Positions 48,026 through 57,067 are shown, counted from the first letter of the stretch. The stretch: 64,000 nt of DNA from Nocardia acididurans (GCF_016741815.1 NZ_JAERRJ010000001.1:885715-949714), one strand, 5' to 3'. Numbers and translations are program-made. The notes: a model not told the origin generated them from the letters alone.

Positions 48026-50419
48026 CTAGCGCGGGATGGGTATCGGAATCGGTATCGGCGGCAGGCTCGGCAACTGCGGCAGCCCCGGAATACCCGGCGC
48101 CGGTGCGGGCGCCGACGGCGGCGCCGCGATCTGCGTGCCGTCGCTGACGTACACGGTGATCACCGACCCGGGGATCGCCGAACCATCCGGCGAGATGCTC
48201 AGCACCGTCCCCTTGCTGGATCCGGGCGCCGAGGCGATCGACACCTGGAAACCGGCCGCGACCAGCGTCGAGGTGGCCTCGCCCTGCGACATCCCGACCA
48301 CATCCGGGATCTGCGAGTTGTTCGCGCCCCGCACGTACTTGTCGTCGATCGGCGGCAGCGCGGACGGTGGGAAGTTCCCCAGCACGTTCTTCATCGCGCC
48401 CAGCCACGAGCGCGCCGGCTCGTTACCGCCGAACAGATTGCCGCTGCCGCAGTTCCGCAGCGGGAACGAGCAGATCTCACCCGGCGTCGGGCTGTCACCG
48501 TAGATGTAGGCGGCACCCGCGAACGAGTTGGTGAACGCCAGGAACGCCGAGGAGCGGTGGCTTTCCGTGGTTCCGGTCTTGGCCGCCAGCGGCACGTTCC
48601 AGCCCACCGACTGCGCGGCCGCCGCGGCGGTACCGGAGGTGTCGTCCTTGCTGAGCGCGTGCGCGAGCGTATTGGCCAGACCCGGCTCCACGACCTGCTC
48701 ACAGGCCTGCTGGGTCAGCGGCACGGTCTTGCCGTTGCGGTCCAGCACCTCCTTGATGGGGGTGGGTGGGCACCACTTGCCGCCGGAGGCGATGGTGGCG
48801 GCCACATTCGACAGCTCGAGCGGGTTGATCGCGACCGGGCCCAGCGTGAACGAGCCCAGGTTCTGGTCCTTGATCATGTCGGCCAGGCTCTGGTTGCCGT
48901 GCCCGGACGTCCCGGCCTGCGTGTAGGACCGCAGGCCCAGGCGCACCGCCATGTCCACGGTCGGCGTGACCCCCACGGCCTGGATCAGCTTGACGAAGGC
49001 CGTGTTCGGCGATGTCGCCAATGCGTCGGTGACCGACATGGGCGACCGGTACGCGCCCGCGTTCTTCACGCAGTACGTCTCGGCCGGACAGCCCGGAGTA
49101 CCCGAGTTGCCCATGCCCTTGGCGGCGTAGGTCGAGGGCACGTCCAGCGAGGCGTTGATGCCCAGGCCCTTCTCCATGGCCGCGGCCACCGTGAAGATCT
49201 TGAACACCGACCCCGCGCCGTCGCCGACCATGGAGAACGGCTGCGGCTGCACGGTCTGATGCGCGTTCCCGTCGAGTCCGTAGGTGCGGCTCGAGGCCAT
49301 GGCCAGCACCGGATGCGAATCCTGGCCCGGCGCGACGATATTCATCACCGACGCGATGTCGTCCAGATTCGGGTCGGCATTGGCGACCACGGCGTTCTTC
49401 ACCGAGTCCTGCACGGCGGGATCGAGCGTGGTGCGAATCAGGTACCCGCCCTTGTTGATCTGATCCCGGCTGATGCCCGCGTTGGCCAGGTACTGCAGCG
49501 CGTAATCGCAGAAGAAGCCGCGATCGTTGGCCGCGATGCAGCCGCGCGGCAGGCCCTTGGGCTCGGCCAGCACGCCCAGCGGCTCGGACTTGGCCCTGCG
49601 GAACTCGTCGGCCCGGCTGGGGATGTTCTGGATCATCGTGTCCAGCACGGTGTTCCGCCGCTCCAGCACGCCCTGCGGGTTGGTGTAGGGGTTCAGCTTG
49701 GAGCTGGACTGCACCATGCCCGCGAGCATGGCGGACTGCACGACGTTCAGATCCTTGGCGTCGATGCCGAAGTAGGTCTGCGCGGCGTCCTGGATACCGT
49801 AGGAGGAGTTACCGAACGGCACCAGGTTCAGGTACCGGGTGAGGATCTCGTCCTTGGTGAGCTGCTTGTCCAGCGTCAACGCCATGCGGATCTCGCGGAT
49901 CTTGCGGGCGGGCGTGGTCTCGATGGCGGCGCGGCGCTCGGCGTCGGTCTTGGCGACCACCAGCAGCAGGTAGTTCTTCACGTACTGCTGGTCGAGCGTC
50001 GAACCGCCCTGGGAGACTTCGCCGCCCGAGGTGTTGGTGAGGAAGGCGCGGAAGGTGCCCTGCCAGTCCACACCGGCGTGTTCGGCGAAGCGCCGGTCCT
50101 CGATGGAGACGATCGCCAGCTTCATATCGTTGGCGATCTTGTTGCTGGGGACTTCGAATCGGCGCTGCTCGTACAGCCACGCGAACGGCGTGCCGTTCAC
50201 ATCGACCATGGTCGATACCGCCGGGACGGTGCCCTCCACCAGTTCGGCGGAGACGTTGTCGACGGCGTCGGCGGCGCGGTTGGACATGAATCCGAACCCG
50301 CCGGCGAGTGGGAAGAGCAACCCGGCGAGCAGAACGGCGGCCAGGATGCAGCTGCCGGCCAGTCTCGCGAGCGTTCGTGTGATCGGCACGAGGCATAGCC
50401 TAATTGGCCTTTCGGACAC
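48026..50419 (-). CDS. ponA2: Bifunctional penicillin-binding protein with PASTA domain (PonA2-type)
   Basis: A 797-residue class A PBP. Membrane anchor is about 20-45. The GT51 glycosyltransferase (about 75-240) has EDRRFAEHAG and GGSTLDQQYVKN. The transpeptidase (about 350-640) has SVFK (Ser404, Lys407), SPN (470-472) and KTG (614-616). One PASTA domain is at about 702-760, then a Pro-rich tail with repeated PI pairs. It polymerises and crosslinks peptidoglycan. The GTG at 50419 gives a basic N-tail; an internal GTG at 50386 is possible. Divergent from whiB4, as in M. tuberculosis. Confidence 0.95.
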   Translation of the reverse strand: MSERPIRLCLVPITRTLARLAGSCILAAVLLAGLLFPLAGGFGFMSNRAADAVDNVSAELVEGTVPAVSTMVDVNGTPFAWLYEQRRFEVPSNKIANDMKLAIVSIEDRRFAEHAGVDWQGTFRAFLTNTSGGEVSQGGSTLDQQYVKNYLLLVVAKTDAERRAAIETTPARKIREIRMALTLDKQLTKDEILTRYLNLVPFGNSSYGIQDAAQTYFGIDAKDLNVVQSAMLAGMVQSSSKLNPYTNPQGVLERRNTVLDTMIQNIPSRADEFRRAKSEPLGVLAEPKGLPRGCIAANDRGFFCDYALQYLANAGISRDQINKGGYLIRTTLDPAVQDSVKNAVVANADPNLDDIASVMNIVAPGQDSHPVLAMASSRTYGLDGNAHQTVQPQPFSMVGDGAGSVFKIFTVAAAMEKGLGINASLDVPSTYAAKGMGNSGTPGCPAETYCVKNAGAYRSPMSVTDALATSPNTAFVKLIQAVGVTPTVDMAVRLGLRSYTQAGTSGHGNQSLADMIKDQNLGSFTLGPVAINPLELSNVAATIASGGKWCPPTPIKEVLDRNGKTVPLTQQACEQVVEPGLANTLAHALSKDDTSGTAAAAAQSVGWNVPLAAKTGTTESHRSSAFLAFTNSFAGAAYIYGDSPTPGEICSFPLRNCGSGNLFGGNEPARSWLGAMKNVLGNFPPSALPPIDDKYVRGANNSQIPDVVGMSQGEATSTLVAAGFQVSIASAPGSSKGTVLSISPDGSAIPGSVITVYVSDGTQIAAPPSAPAPAPGIPGLPQLPSLPPIPIPIPIPR

Positions 50420-50525
50420 TCGGTGTTCGCGCGTGTCGGGTGTCAGTTCATCCCCTATAACACCGACTGCCCGGTTTCATGTTGCAAATGCATGGACGGA
50501 CGTACCAGAAAATCTCGGGACGGTC

Positions 50526-50581
50526 TTGCGCAGGGGCGGTCTCGTTACCTAGATTGAGAACCCAGTGTGATAGAGCTAACA
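50526..50581 (+). promoter_or_regulatory. Candidate whiB4 promoter with CRP-like site
   Basis: TTGCGC (50526-50531) and TAGATT (50550-50555) are separated by 18 bp, a plausible SigA promoter. Just downstream, TGTGA-N6-TAACA (50566-50581) matches the CRP consensus TGTGA-N6-TCACA except for one base, at a position expected to repress. A crp gene is 5 kb away. Confidence 0.45.
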
Positions 50582-50688
50582 CTCAAAGTGGAATGTGGTG
50601 CAGGACGCAGTGGGGTTGGGTAGCTGCGCGCTGTACGCGATTCTGGAGCGCCGTGACCCGGTGTTCGGACTGCAAAGGGGCACACCAA

Positions 50689-51012
50689 ATGCACATGACT
50701 ACCCCGATCGCTCGATTGGACGTGGAGCAGGCCGAAGCGAGAATCGCCTGGGTTTCCCAGGCCCGTTGTAAGGAAGTGGATCCCGACCAGCTGTTCGTGC
50801 GCGGCGCTGCTCAGCGCAAAGCGGCAACCATCTGCCGGCACTGCCCGGTCCTGATGGAATGCGGGGCCGATGCCCTGGACAATCGAGTCGAGTTCGGTGT
50901 GTGGGGCGGCATGACCGAGCGGCAGCGGAGAGCGCTGCTCAAGCAGCACCCGGAGGTGACGTCCTGGGCGGATTTCTTCCGTGTCCAGCGCACGCAGAAG
51001 ATAGCGATGTAG
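50689..51012 (+). CDS. whiB4: WhiB4, iron-sulfur redox-responsive regulator
   Basis: A 107-residue Wbl protein with four cluster cysteines (Cys27, then CRHC at 49-52 and Cys58), followed by GVWGGMTERQRRALL (about 71-85), the Wbl turn and basic tail. It binds a [4Fe-4S] cluster that reacts with oxygen and nitric oxide; the apo-form binds DNA. Close to M. tuberculosis WhiB4 (for example LFVRGAAQRKAA, LLKQHPEV). The ATG at 50689 has AAAGGGG 8 nt upstream; 50695 is an alternative. Confidence 0.95.
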   Translation: MHMTTPIARLDVEQAEARIAWVSQARCKEVDPDQLFVRGAAQRKAATICRHCPVLMECGADALDNRVEFGVWGGMTERQRRALLKQHPEVTSWADFFRVQRTQKIAM

Positions 51013-51040
51013 GTAAGTAACCCGTAACCCTGAAAGCAGA

Positions 51041-51074
51041 ACGGACCGAGCCCGCGAAAGCGGGCTCGGTCCGT
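51041..51074. terminator. Strong bidirectional terminator
   Basis: A perfect 15-bp stem ACGGACCGAGCCCGC/GCGGGCTCGGTCCGT with GAAA loop, followed by TT. Between whiB4 and the convergent ATPase gene. Confidence 0.85.
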
Positions 51075-51170
51075 TTCCGGGACAAAACCGGGCAGATCAG
51101 GTAGACCGGGCAGTTCCATTCGGAAGGAGCGGAGAACTCCGAGAACGGGCTGCTCACACCATGATCGGGC

Positions 51171-52352
51171 TCAGGCCGACCGGGAGGTCCCGGCCTCGGC
51201 GAGCTGATCGGCGACGGCCCGCAGCGCCTCGAGGTCCGCGACCTCGAACGGCAACGCGGTGACCGCGGCGATCGGCACGCTCGGATGCGCACCCGTGAAG
51301 CGGTGCAGCAGATGCTGTTCCCGCTTCGCGGTGGCGGCCCGCTGCGCGTGGATGCGCAGCACGGCCGCGGCCAGCGTCGCCGGGGTCTCGGGCGCGCCCT
51401 CGACGGCTGCCGCGTTCTCGGCCGTCTCCGGGACTAGACGGTCCGCCGCGACCTGCGCCTGCTCGGCCGACAGCGAACTCAAGACCGGGTGGGTGCGGTT
51501 CAGCACCAGCCCGGCCAGCGGCATGCGGTCGTGCGAGAGCCGGTCCACGAAGAACGACGCCTCACGCAGCGCGTCCGGCTCGGCGGCGGCCACCACCATG
51601 AAGTGGGTGCCGGGCCGCGACAGCATGGCGTACGTGCGATCCGCGCGATCCTGGAAGCCGCCGAACATGGACTCCAGCGACTGCAGGAACACCGACGCGT
51701 CCTTGAGCAGCTGCCCGCCCACGATGGTGGACACCCCACGCAGCGCCAGGCTCATGGCACCGGCCACGAACTTGCCGACACCGCGACCCGGCGCCATGAT
51801 CACGCGGATCATCTTGCCGTTCAGGAAGTTCCCGAGCCGCTTGGGCGCGTCGAGGAAGTCCAGCGCGTTCCGCGACGGCGGCGTGTCGACCACGATCAGG
51901 TCCCACTCGCGCTTGGAGGCCAGCTGACCCAGCTTCTCCATCGCCATGTACTCCTGCGTGCCACCGAAGGAGGACGCCACCGTCTGATAGATCGGGTTGG
52001 CGAAGATCTGCTCGGCCTTGTCGGGGCTGGTGTGCTCGAGCACCATCTCGTCGAAGGTGCGGCGCATGTTCAGCATCATGGCGAACAGCTCACCCTTCGC
52101 CTCTGGGCCGAGCTCCACTTTCTGCGGCACATTGCCCAGGTCGGAGACGCCCAGCGACTGCGCGAGCCGCCGCGCCGGATCGATGGTCAGCACCACGACG
52201 CGGCGGCCCGCCTCGGCGGCCGCCACCGCGACGGCCGCGGCGGTCGTGGTCTTGCCCACGCCACCGGAACCACAGCACACGATGATCCGCGAGGCCGGAT
52301 CGCTGATGATCTTCGTAATGTCCAGGGGGACAGCGTTTGCCGGAATGACCAT
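51171..52352 (-). CDS. ArsA/Get3-like ATPase (Rv3680-type)
   Basis: A 393-residue ATPase: P-loop [15 protein letters not shown] (about 26-40), switch [15 protein letters not shown] (about 150-164), and LVLNRTHPV. The deviant Walker A begins with GSGGVGKT rather than KGGxGKS/T, so the signature first lysine is Ser. The partner gene next to it has an intact KGGTGKS. The two probably form a heterodimeric ATPase, as for the M. tuberculosis pair. No ArsB or arsenite cysteines, so this is not arsenic resistance. Confidence 0.9.
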   Translation of the reverse strand: MVIPANAVPLDITKIISDPASRIIVCCGSGGVGKTTTAAAVAVAAAEAGRRVVVLTIDPARRLAQSLGVSDLGNVPQKVELGPEAKGELFAMMLNMRRTFDEMVLEHTSPDKAEQIFANPIYQTVASSFGGTQEYMAMEKLGQLASKREWDLIVVDTPPSRNALDFLDAPKRLGNFLNGKMIRVIMAPGRGVGKFVAGAMSLALRGVSTIVGGQLLKDASVFLQSLESMFGGFQDRADRTYAMLSRPGTHFMVVAAAEPDALREASFFVDRLSHDRMPLAGLVLNRTHPVLSSLSAEQAQVAADRLVPETAENAAAVEGAPETPATLAAAVLRIHAQRAATAKREQHLLHRFTGAHPSVPIAAVTALPFEVADLEALRAVADQLAEAGTSRSA

Positions 52353-52354
52353 GA

Positions 52355-53392
52355 CTAGCGGACCCCCTGGGCGCTCAAATGTTCGGCCAGCTCGTAGAGC
52401 CCGCCCAGATCCATACCGTCGGTGAGCGACGGCAGGTACATCCGGGAGATGTTCACCTGCGCCAGATCGGCGGCGTTCTCGTCCTGCGCCTGCAGTCGCG
52501 CCGAATGCTCCACGGCCTCGGCCACCAGGCCCTGGAAGTCCGCCTCGGACAGCGAGATTCCGGCCTCGGCCAGTCCGGCCTTCAGCGCGTCCTCGTCGAA
52601 ATTGCCCCGCGCGGCCTGTTCCCGCACCGCGCGCGGCAGGAAGCCCTCGCTGGCCCGGTTCACGATGACGGTGCCGATGTTCAGGTCGTTGGCGGTGAGT
52701 TCGGCGACCGCGTCGGCGGTCTCCTGCACCGGCAGCGCCTCCAGCAGCGTCACCAGATGGATCATGGTCTGCGGCGAATGCAGCAGCTTGGACACGCCCT
52801 CGGCCTGCGAGGCGATCGGGCCGCCGCCCGCGATCTCGGCCATGGCCTGCGTGACGTCCAGGAAGCTGGCGATGCGTCCGGTCGGGGGCGCGTCGATCAC
52901 GATCTCGTCGTAGACCGGTTTACCCGACTTGTCGGCGCGCACCGCGCATTCCTTGATCTTGCCGGTCAGGATGACATCCCGCAGGCCCGGCGCGATCGTG
53001 GTCACGAATTCGATGGCACCGACCCGGCGCATGGCACGCCCGGCGAAACCCAGGTTGTAGAACATGTCCAGGTATTCCAGGAAGGCATGCTCGACATCCA
53101 GGGCCAGTGCGATGACCTCGCCGCCACCCTCCGCGGTGGCGATACGAGTCTCGGTAGGCGGCAACGGCGGCAGATCGAAGAGCTGCGCGATCGACTGCCG
53201 ACCCTCGACCTCCACCAGCAGCACGCGTCGGCCCCCTGCGGCCAATGCGAGTGCCAGTGCCGCCGCGACCGTGGACTTCCCGGTCCCACCTTTGCCGGAT
53301 ACATAGTGCAAGCGGGCCTTGTCCGCTCGCTCCGGCCACCCTGCTTCGACCCCCGGCTCAACCGAAACGGGCACTGCTATCGGTACTCCCAC
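52355..53392 (-). CDS. ArsA/Get3-like ATPase (Rv3679-type)
   Basis: A 345-residue ATPase with signature P-loop [17 protein letters not shown] (about 32-48), [15 protein letters not shown] (about 158-172) and [10 protein letters not shown]. It is two bases upstream of its partner, so the pair is one translational unit. The GTG at 53392 gives the length closest to the 340-residue M. tuberculosis protein; another GTG at 53374 is possible. It likely couples ATP hydrolysis to envelope or redox homeostasis near whiB4; exact cargo unknown. Confidence 0.88.
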   Translation of the reverse strand: MGVPIAVPVSVEPGVEAGWPERADKARLHYVSGKGGTGKSTVAAALALALAAGGRRVLLVEVEGRQSIAQLFDLPPLPPTETRIATAEGGGEVIALALDVEHAFLEYLDMFYNLGFAGRAMRRVGAIEFVTTIAPGLRDVILTGKIKECAVRADKSGKPVYDEIVIDAPPTGRIASFLDVTQAMAEIAGGGPIASQAEGVSKLLHSPQTMIHLVTLLEALPVQETADAVAELTANDLNIGTVIVNRASEGFLPRAVREQAARGNFDEDALKAGLAEAGISLSEADFQGLVAEAVEHSARLQAQDENAADLAQVNISRMYLPSLTDGMDLGGLYELAEHLSAQGVR

Positions 53393-53523
53393 AATCGCGA
53401 GCCTATAACTCGTTCTGAAATCTTGCCCAGAGGGACAGGCTACTGTCTGATACACCACTCTGGGCTTCCTTTTGAGCCCGCCGTGCCGTAGGTGCCGTCA
53501 CGCCCACGAAGTACCCTCAGCCC

Positions 53524-53688
53524 ATGAGTGATGTGACCGTGTGGGAATACGCGACCGTGCCGCTGCTGACGCACGCCACCAAGGCCATTCTGGACCAGTG
53601 GGGAGCCGACGGCTGGGAGCTCGTCACCGTGCTGCCCGGACCTACCGGCGAACAGCACGTCGCCTACCTGAAGCGGGCCAAGAACTGA
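53524..53688 (+). CDS. DUF4177-like small protein
   Basis: A 54-residue protein: WEYATVPLLTHATKAILDQW, then GADGWELVTVLPGP and a VAYLKR end. The WEYA..GWELV pattern is typical of small DUF4177 proteins. Its TGA shares its last base with the ATG of the RidA gene, so they are translated together. It is too short for many gene finders. Divergent from the ATPase genes. Function unknown. Confidence 0.85.
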   Translation: MSDVTVWEYATVPLLTHATKAILDQWGADGWELVTVLPGPTGEQHVAYLKRAKN

Positions 53689-54155
53689 TGGCCGCCGCCA
53701 CCGACTGGGCAGCGAACCTGGAGAAGCTCGGGCTCGAATTGCCCGGCGTCGCAGCGCCTGTCGCCGCCTACATCCCGGCCGTGCGCACCGGCAACCTGGT
53801 CTACACCTCGGGCCAGCTGCCGTTCGTGAACGGTCAGCTCACCGTCACCGGCAAGGTCGGCGCGGAGGTCACCACCGAGCAGGCCGCCGAGGCCGCCCAG
53901 CTGTGTGCCCTCAACGCGCTGGCCGCCGTGCACGATCTGGTGGGCCTCGACAATGTGGTGCGCATCGTGAAGGTCGTCGGATTCGTCGCCTCCGCACCGG
54001 GTTACACCGATCAGCCGCTGGCCATCAACGGCGCGTCGAACTTCCTGGGCGAGGTCTTCGGCGACGCGGGCGTGCACGCGCGCTCCGCCGTCGGCGTCTC
54101 CGAGCTGCCCAAGAACACCCCCGTCGAGGTCGAGCTCATCGCGGAAGTGCGCTGA
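53688..54155 (+). CDS. RidA family protein (Rv3678c-like)
   Basis: A 155-residue RidA/YjgF protein: NLVYTSGQLPFVNGQL (about 34-49), ALNALAAVHDLVGLDNVVRI (about 81-100), AVGVSELPKNTPVEVELIAEV (residues about 133-153, given as AVGVSELPKN then TPVEVELIAEV). Family members deaminate reactive enamine/imine intermediates; the usual catalytic Arg of RidA proper is not evident here, so it may be another subfamily. Followed by a 13-bp-stem hairpin. Confidence 0.9.
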   Translation: MAAATDWAANLEKLGLELPGVAAPVAAYIPAVRTGNLVYTSGQLPFVNGQLTVTGKVGAEVTTEQAAEAAQLCALNALAAVHDLVGLDNVVRIVKVVGFVASAPGYTDQPLAINGASNFLGEVFGDAGVHARSAVGVSELPKNTPVEVELIAEVR

Positions 54156-54178
54156 AAGCACCTGCAGCACAAGCGAAA

Positions 54179-54210
54179 GCGCGGTGAGTCCAAACCTGGA
54201 CTCACCGCGC
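54179..54210 (+). terminator. Hairpin between ridA-like and MBL genes
   Basis: A perfect 13-bp stem GCGCGGTGAGTCC/GGACTCACCGCGC (first base 54179) with loop AAACCT, ending 22 nt before the MBL start. Attenuates or ends the ridA-like transcript. Confidence 0.7.
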
Positions 54211-54231
54211 GCCCTGCATTAGGACGAAAAT

Positions 54232-55038
54232 ATGACGCTCACCCATCCCGCATACGAGCAGTTGCGCCAGGTCACCCCGTCGGCGGCCGTCGTGCTCGCC
54301 GACAATCCCAGCGGAATGACCCTGCAGGGCACCAACACCTGGCTGCTGCGCGCGCCCGGTAGCTCCGAATACGTGCTGGTCGACCCGGGCCCGAAGGACC
54401 GCAAGCACACCGAGGCCCTGGTCCGGGAGACCGGCGGGAACATCGCCCTCACCATCGTCACCCACCACCATGCCGACCACACCGGCGGAATCAGCCGCCT
54501 GGTCAAGGAAACCGGCACCCCCGTGCGCGCCGTGGATCCGCAATTCCTGCACGGCACCGACCAGGTCCTGACCGACGGCGAGGTCATCGAGGCCGCGGGC
54601 CTGCGCATCACCGTCCTGGCCACCCCCGGTCACACCGAGGACTCCATCAGCCTGCTCATCGACGGCCCCGACGGCGAACGCGCCCTGCTCACCGGTGACA
54701 CGGTCCTCGGCACGGGCACCACGGTCCTCGAATCCCGAGATGACGCCCTCGCCGACTACCTGACCTCGCTGAAGCGTCTCGCCGAGGCCGCCCCGGGCCG
54801 CCACCTGCTGCCCGCTCACGGCCCCGACCACGCCGACGCCGAACCGGTCATCACCTACTACATCAAGCACCGGGAGGAACGCCTCCAGCAGGTGCGTGAC
54901 GCACTCGAGAAGCTCGGCCCGAAAGCGAAGGCCCTGCAGATCGTGGCCGTCGTCTACGCCGATGTGGACAAGCGGCTCTGGCCGGCTGCCCACAGTTCGG
55001 TGAAAGCCCAACTCGCGTATATCCGTTCGCACGGCTGA
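54232..55038 (+). CDS. MBL-fold metallohydrolase (Rv3677c-like)
   Basis: A 268-residue metallo-beta-lactamase fold protein: THHHADHTGG (HxHxDH, about 77-86), TPGHTEDS (about 130-137), GDTVLGTGTTV (about 152-162) and LPAHGPD (about 189-195) as metal ligands. C-terminal helices resemble LACTB2-like/RNase Z-type hydrolases. Substrate unknown; LACTB2 relatives cleave RNA or thioesters. Syntenic with M. tuberculosis Rv3677c upstream of crp. Confidence 0.92.
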   Translation: MTLTHPAYEQLRQVTPSAAVVLADNPSGMTLQGTNTWLLRAPGSSEYVLVDPGPKDRKHTEALVRETGGNIALTIVTHHHADHTGGISRLVKETGTPVRAVDPQFLHGTDQVLTDGEVIEAAGLRITVLATPGHTEDSISLLIDGPDGERALLTGDTVLGTGTTVLESRDDALADYLTSLKRLAEAAPGRHLLPAHGPDHADAEPVITYYIKHREERLQQVRDALEKLGPKAKALQIVAVVYADVDKRLWPAAHSSVKAQLAYIRSHG

Positions 55039-55095
55039 TCGGCGCAGACTGCAAAGCTCCTCCAGTGCGCCATAACGCGAGTATGGTCTATGGGT

Positions 55096-55353
55096 ATGGC
55101 TACGAAGAAGGTCACCATCAGCATCGACGAGGACACCGACCGCTTGCTGCGTGCCGCCGCTGCTTTGGCTGGCATGGACTATTCCCCGTATGTCGTGCGA
55201 TGTGCTCGTAATTGGGCACTACATGAGGACGCCTTACGAGCCGCTGTCCGCGACAGCGCTCGTGACGACGAGACCGCGGCTCGCGAGCAACTCGCCGATC
55301 AGCAGGCCGCCGAGGCCGCTGCTGCCCGCGACCATCGGGGGCACGCTGCGTGA
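55096..55353 (+). CDS. Probable antitoxin (ribbon-helix-helix-like)
   Basis: An 85-residue protein. The N-terminus ATKKVTISIDEDTDRLLRAAA looks like a ribbon-helix-helix DNA-binding motif (strand VTISID, then a helix; quoted in part). The C-terminal half is Ala/Glu/Arg-rich (DETAAREQLADQQAAEA), likely a disordered toxin-binding tail. A TATGGT -10-like element lies 8 nt upstream, suggesting a leaderless mRNA; ATG 55090 is an alternative start. It overlaps the next gene by 4 bp. Not present in the M. tuberculosis block as I recall it. Confidence 0.72.
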   Translation: MATKKVTISIDEDTDRLLRAAAALAGMDYSPYVVRCARNWALHEDALRAAVRDSARDDETAAREQLADQQAAEAAAARDHRGHAA

Positions 55354-55703
55354 AACAAGGCGAATTCTGGCGCTACGCCCAGCAACGCCCCGCCCGCGAC
55401 GACGACGAACGTACCCCCTACCGAATCATCCTCACCGCGACTCCGAACCTCGCTTCCGGCAAGAAGTGGGTACGGGTGGCCCGGATCGAAAACCGCGACC
55501 CCGGACTGCTGACCTCGGTTGCTCTCGGTGATTCGGACCCGATTCCGGGGTGGGTCCGCACCGATCAGATCGACACCGTCTACGTTCCCTGGCTGACCGA
55601 CGATCAGGGTCAGCAATCTCCGATCGGAGAGTGTTCTCTCGATACCTGGCGAGAGATCCGAACCCGCTTGAGGGCCGAGTTCGGCCTGTTCGGCGACGAC
55701 TAG
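55350..55703 (+). CDS. Probable toxin of a type II pair (MazF/PemK-like)
   Basis: A 117-residue protein starting GTG within the antitoxin stop (GTGA). KQGEFWRYAQQRP resembles the GEIW(L/Y) start of MazF/PemK endoribonucleases, PYRIILTA follows, and WVRTDQIDTVYVPWL matches the late strand with x-D-Q-I. Catalytic Arg/Ser/Thr of MazF cannot be placed with confidence. The gene pair sits between MBL and crp and ends in a 20-bp perfect hairpin. The toxin call is by organisation and weak motif similarity. Confidence 0.62.
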   Translation: MKQGEFWRYAQQRPARDDDERTPYRIILTATPNLASGKKWVRVARIENRDPGLLTSVALGDSDPIPGWVRTDQIDTVYVPWLTDDQGQQSPIGECSLDTWREIRTRLRAEFGLFGDD

Positions 55704-55720
55704 CGCCTGCTCTGGATGCG

Positions 55721-55765
55721 CGTAGGGACCGGGTCGTCACTTGCGGTGACGACCCGGTCCCTACG
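55721..55765. terminator. 20-bp perfect stem terminator
   Basis: CGTAGGGACCGGGTCGTCAC pairs perfectly with 55746-55765 around the loop TTGCG. It lies between the toxin-like gene and the convergent crp gene. Unusually long and perfect for this genome. Confidence 0.85.
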
Positions 55766-55786
55766 AGTCTCTGTTCCCCTGGACCC

Positions 55787-56461
55787 TTAGCGGGCGCGGC
55801 GGGCGAGCCGCTCCGAGTCGGAGATGAGCACGCTCTTGCCCTCGAGTCGCAGCCAGCCGCGGTGCGCGAAGTCGGCCAGGGCCTTGTTCACGGTTTCGCG
55901 GGAGGCGCCGACCAGCTGGGCGATCTCCTCCTGGGTGAGGTCGTGGGTCACGCGCAGTGCCCCGGCCTCCTGGGTGCCGAAACGCTGTGCGAGCTGCAGC
56001 AGCGCCTTGGCGACACGACCTGGTACATCGGTGAAGATCAGGTCGGCCAGGTTGTTGTTGGTGCGGCGCAGGCGGCGGGCGAGTACCCGCAGCAGCTGCT
56101 CGGCGATCTCCGGCCGCTGGTCGATCCACGCCTTGAGCGCGTCCCGATCCATGGTGACCGCGCGGACCTCGGTGACGGTGGTGGCCGTCGAGGTGCGCGG
56201 ACCCGGGTCGAAGATCGACAGCTCGCCGAACATGTCCGACGGGCCCATGATCGTCAGCAGGTTTTCACGGCCGTCCGGGGAACGGCGGCCGATCTTCACC
56301 TTGCCGGAGGTGATGATGTACAGCCGGTCGCCCGGCTCGCCCTCGTTGAAGATCACGTGCCCGCGCGGAAAGTCCACGGGCTGCAGCTGTTTGGCGAGAG
56401 CCGCCACCGCGGTGGGCTCTACGCCTTGGAAGATGCCTGCTCTGGCGAGGGCCTCGTCCAC
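55787..56461 (-). CDS. crp: cAMP receptor protein (Crp/Fnr family)
   Basis: A 224-residue regulator, the same length as M. tuberculosis Crp (Rv3676) and nearly identical in long stretches. The cAMP domain is about 20-115 ([14 protein letters not shown], the phosphate-binding cassette), followed by a C-helix and an HTH at about 170-200 ([20 protein letters not shown]). The GTG follows AAGGAG by 7 nt; a longer start 45 bp upstream lacks such a site. It controls respiration, nutrition and resuscitation genes in mycobacteria. A CRP-like site lies in its own upstream region. Confidence 0.95.
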   Translation of the reverse strand: MDEALARAGIFQGVEPTAVAALAKQLQPVDFPRGHVIFNEGEPGDRLYIITSGKVKIGRRSPDGRENLLTIMGPSDMFGELSIFDPGPRTSTATTVTEVRAVTMDRDALKAWIDQRPEIAEQLLRVLARRLRRTNNNLADLIFTDVPGRVAKALLQLAQRFGTQEAGALRVTHDLTQEEIAQLVGASRETVNKALADFAHRGWLRLEGKSVLISDSERLARRAR

Positions 56462-56547
56462 GAATGTGCTCCTTATGGGAAATGGCTCTGTACTGGACCG
56501 AGGCAACTCGGCCGACAGTGCAGTCTACTTTGCAATACCACCGGGTA

Positions 56548-56561
56548 GTGATAGACACCAC
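56548..56561. promoter_or_regulatory. CRP-like site upstream of crp
   Basis: GTGA-N6-CCAC (GTG-N8-CAC core) matches TGTGA-N6-TCACA with few changes, 87 bp upstream of the crp start. Suggests autoregulation, as reported for mycobacterial crp. Confidence 0.45.
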
Positions 56562-56577
56562 GCGGCTAGCTCACTTG

Positions 56578-56650
56578 CGACACGCTAAACCGCATTACAC
56601 GACACGCAGAAGCGATTTCGCGACACGCGAATCCTATGCGGGCGACACGC
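56578..56650. repeat. Four CGACACGC direct repeats, 21-22 bp apart
   Basis: CGACACGC starts at 56578, 56600, 56621 and 56643, two DNA turns apart, in the 275-bp region between crp and the small membrane gene (both minus). Intervening bases are not conserved. This looks like a phased binding array. Confidence 0.7.
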
Positions 56651-56736
56651 CGCAGGACCATTCGGGAACCCGGCCCCCCACCGGAAGCGCCGCACCCGGT
56701 GCGGACCAGATGCGGCGATCAGACAAAACGGACTGC

Positions 56737-56976
56737 TCAGCTGGCTTGGGCGACGTCCAGGCCCTTGGCCGGGCTCCGGCGGCGCGCCCGTGCGGCGGCG
56801 GCGGGAACACCCAGCTTGGTGAGGTCACTGACCTCGGCGTTCGTGGCTCGATCGAGGTACTGCTGGACTTCCGGATCCGGCTCGAGCAACTTGCGTAGCC
56901 GGTTCTCGACACGTTCCATCACCAATGCGAACAGCATCAGCGCTATCGGAAACAGCACCACAGCGAGTCCTTGCAT
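56737..56976 (-). CDS. Small membrane protein (Rv3675-position)
   Basis: A 79-residue protein: an N-terminal membrane helix MQGLAVVLFPIALMLFALVM (1-20), then a charged helix (ERVENRLRKLLEPDPEVQQY) and a basic tail. The ATG was chosen so the helix is N-terminal; a longer start at 57015 is possible. It lies directly upstream of crp in the same direction, the same place as Rv3675 in M. tuberculosis. Function unknown. Confidence 0.7.
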   Translation of the reverse strand: MQGLAVVLFPIALMLFALVMERVENRLRKLLEPDPEVQQYLDRATNAEVSDLTKLGVPAAAARARRRSPAKGLDVAQAS

Positions 56977-57067
56977 AGGGGTGAGTAAACACGGAGAAGG
57001 TCTCAGATGGAACACGGCGTCCGCTCAGCCCGGTTGTCGGGACCGGGTGGTTCCGTAAGGTGGACGC

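Noticed and set aside
47972..50398. Long plus-strand open frame opposite ponA2 (about 800 codons)
   Set aside because: Antisense shadow of ponA2 with no recognisable domain and strongly biased composition.
51171..53392. Arsenic resistance (arsA) locus
   Set aside because: No arsB/arsR/arsC neighbours and no metal-binding cysteine triad; synteny matches the Rv3679-Rv3680 pair.
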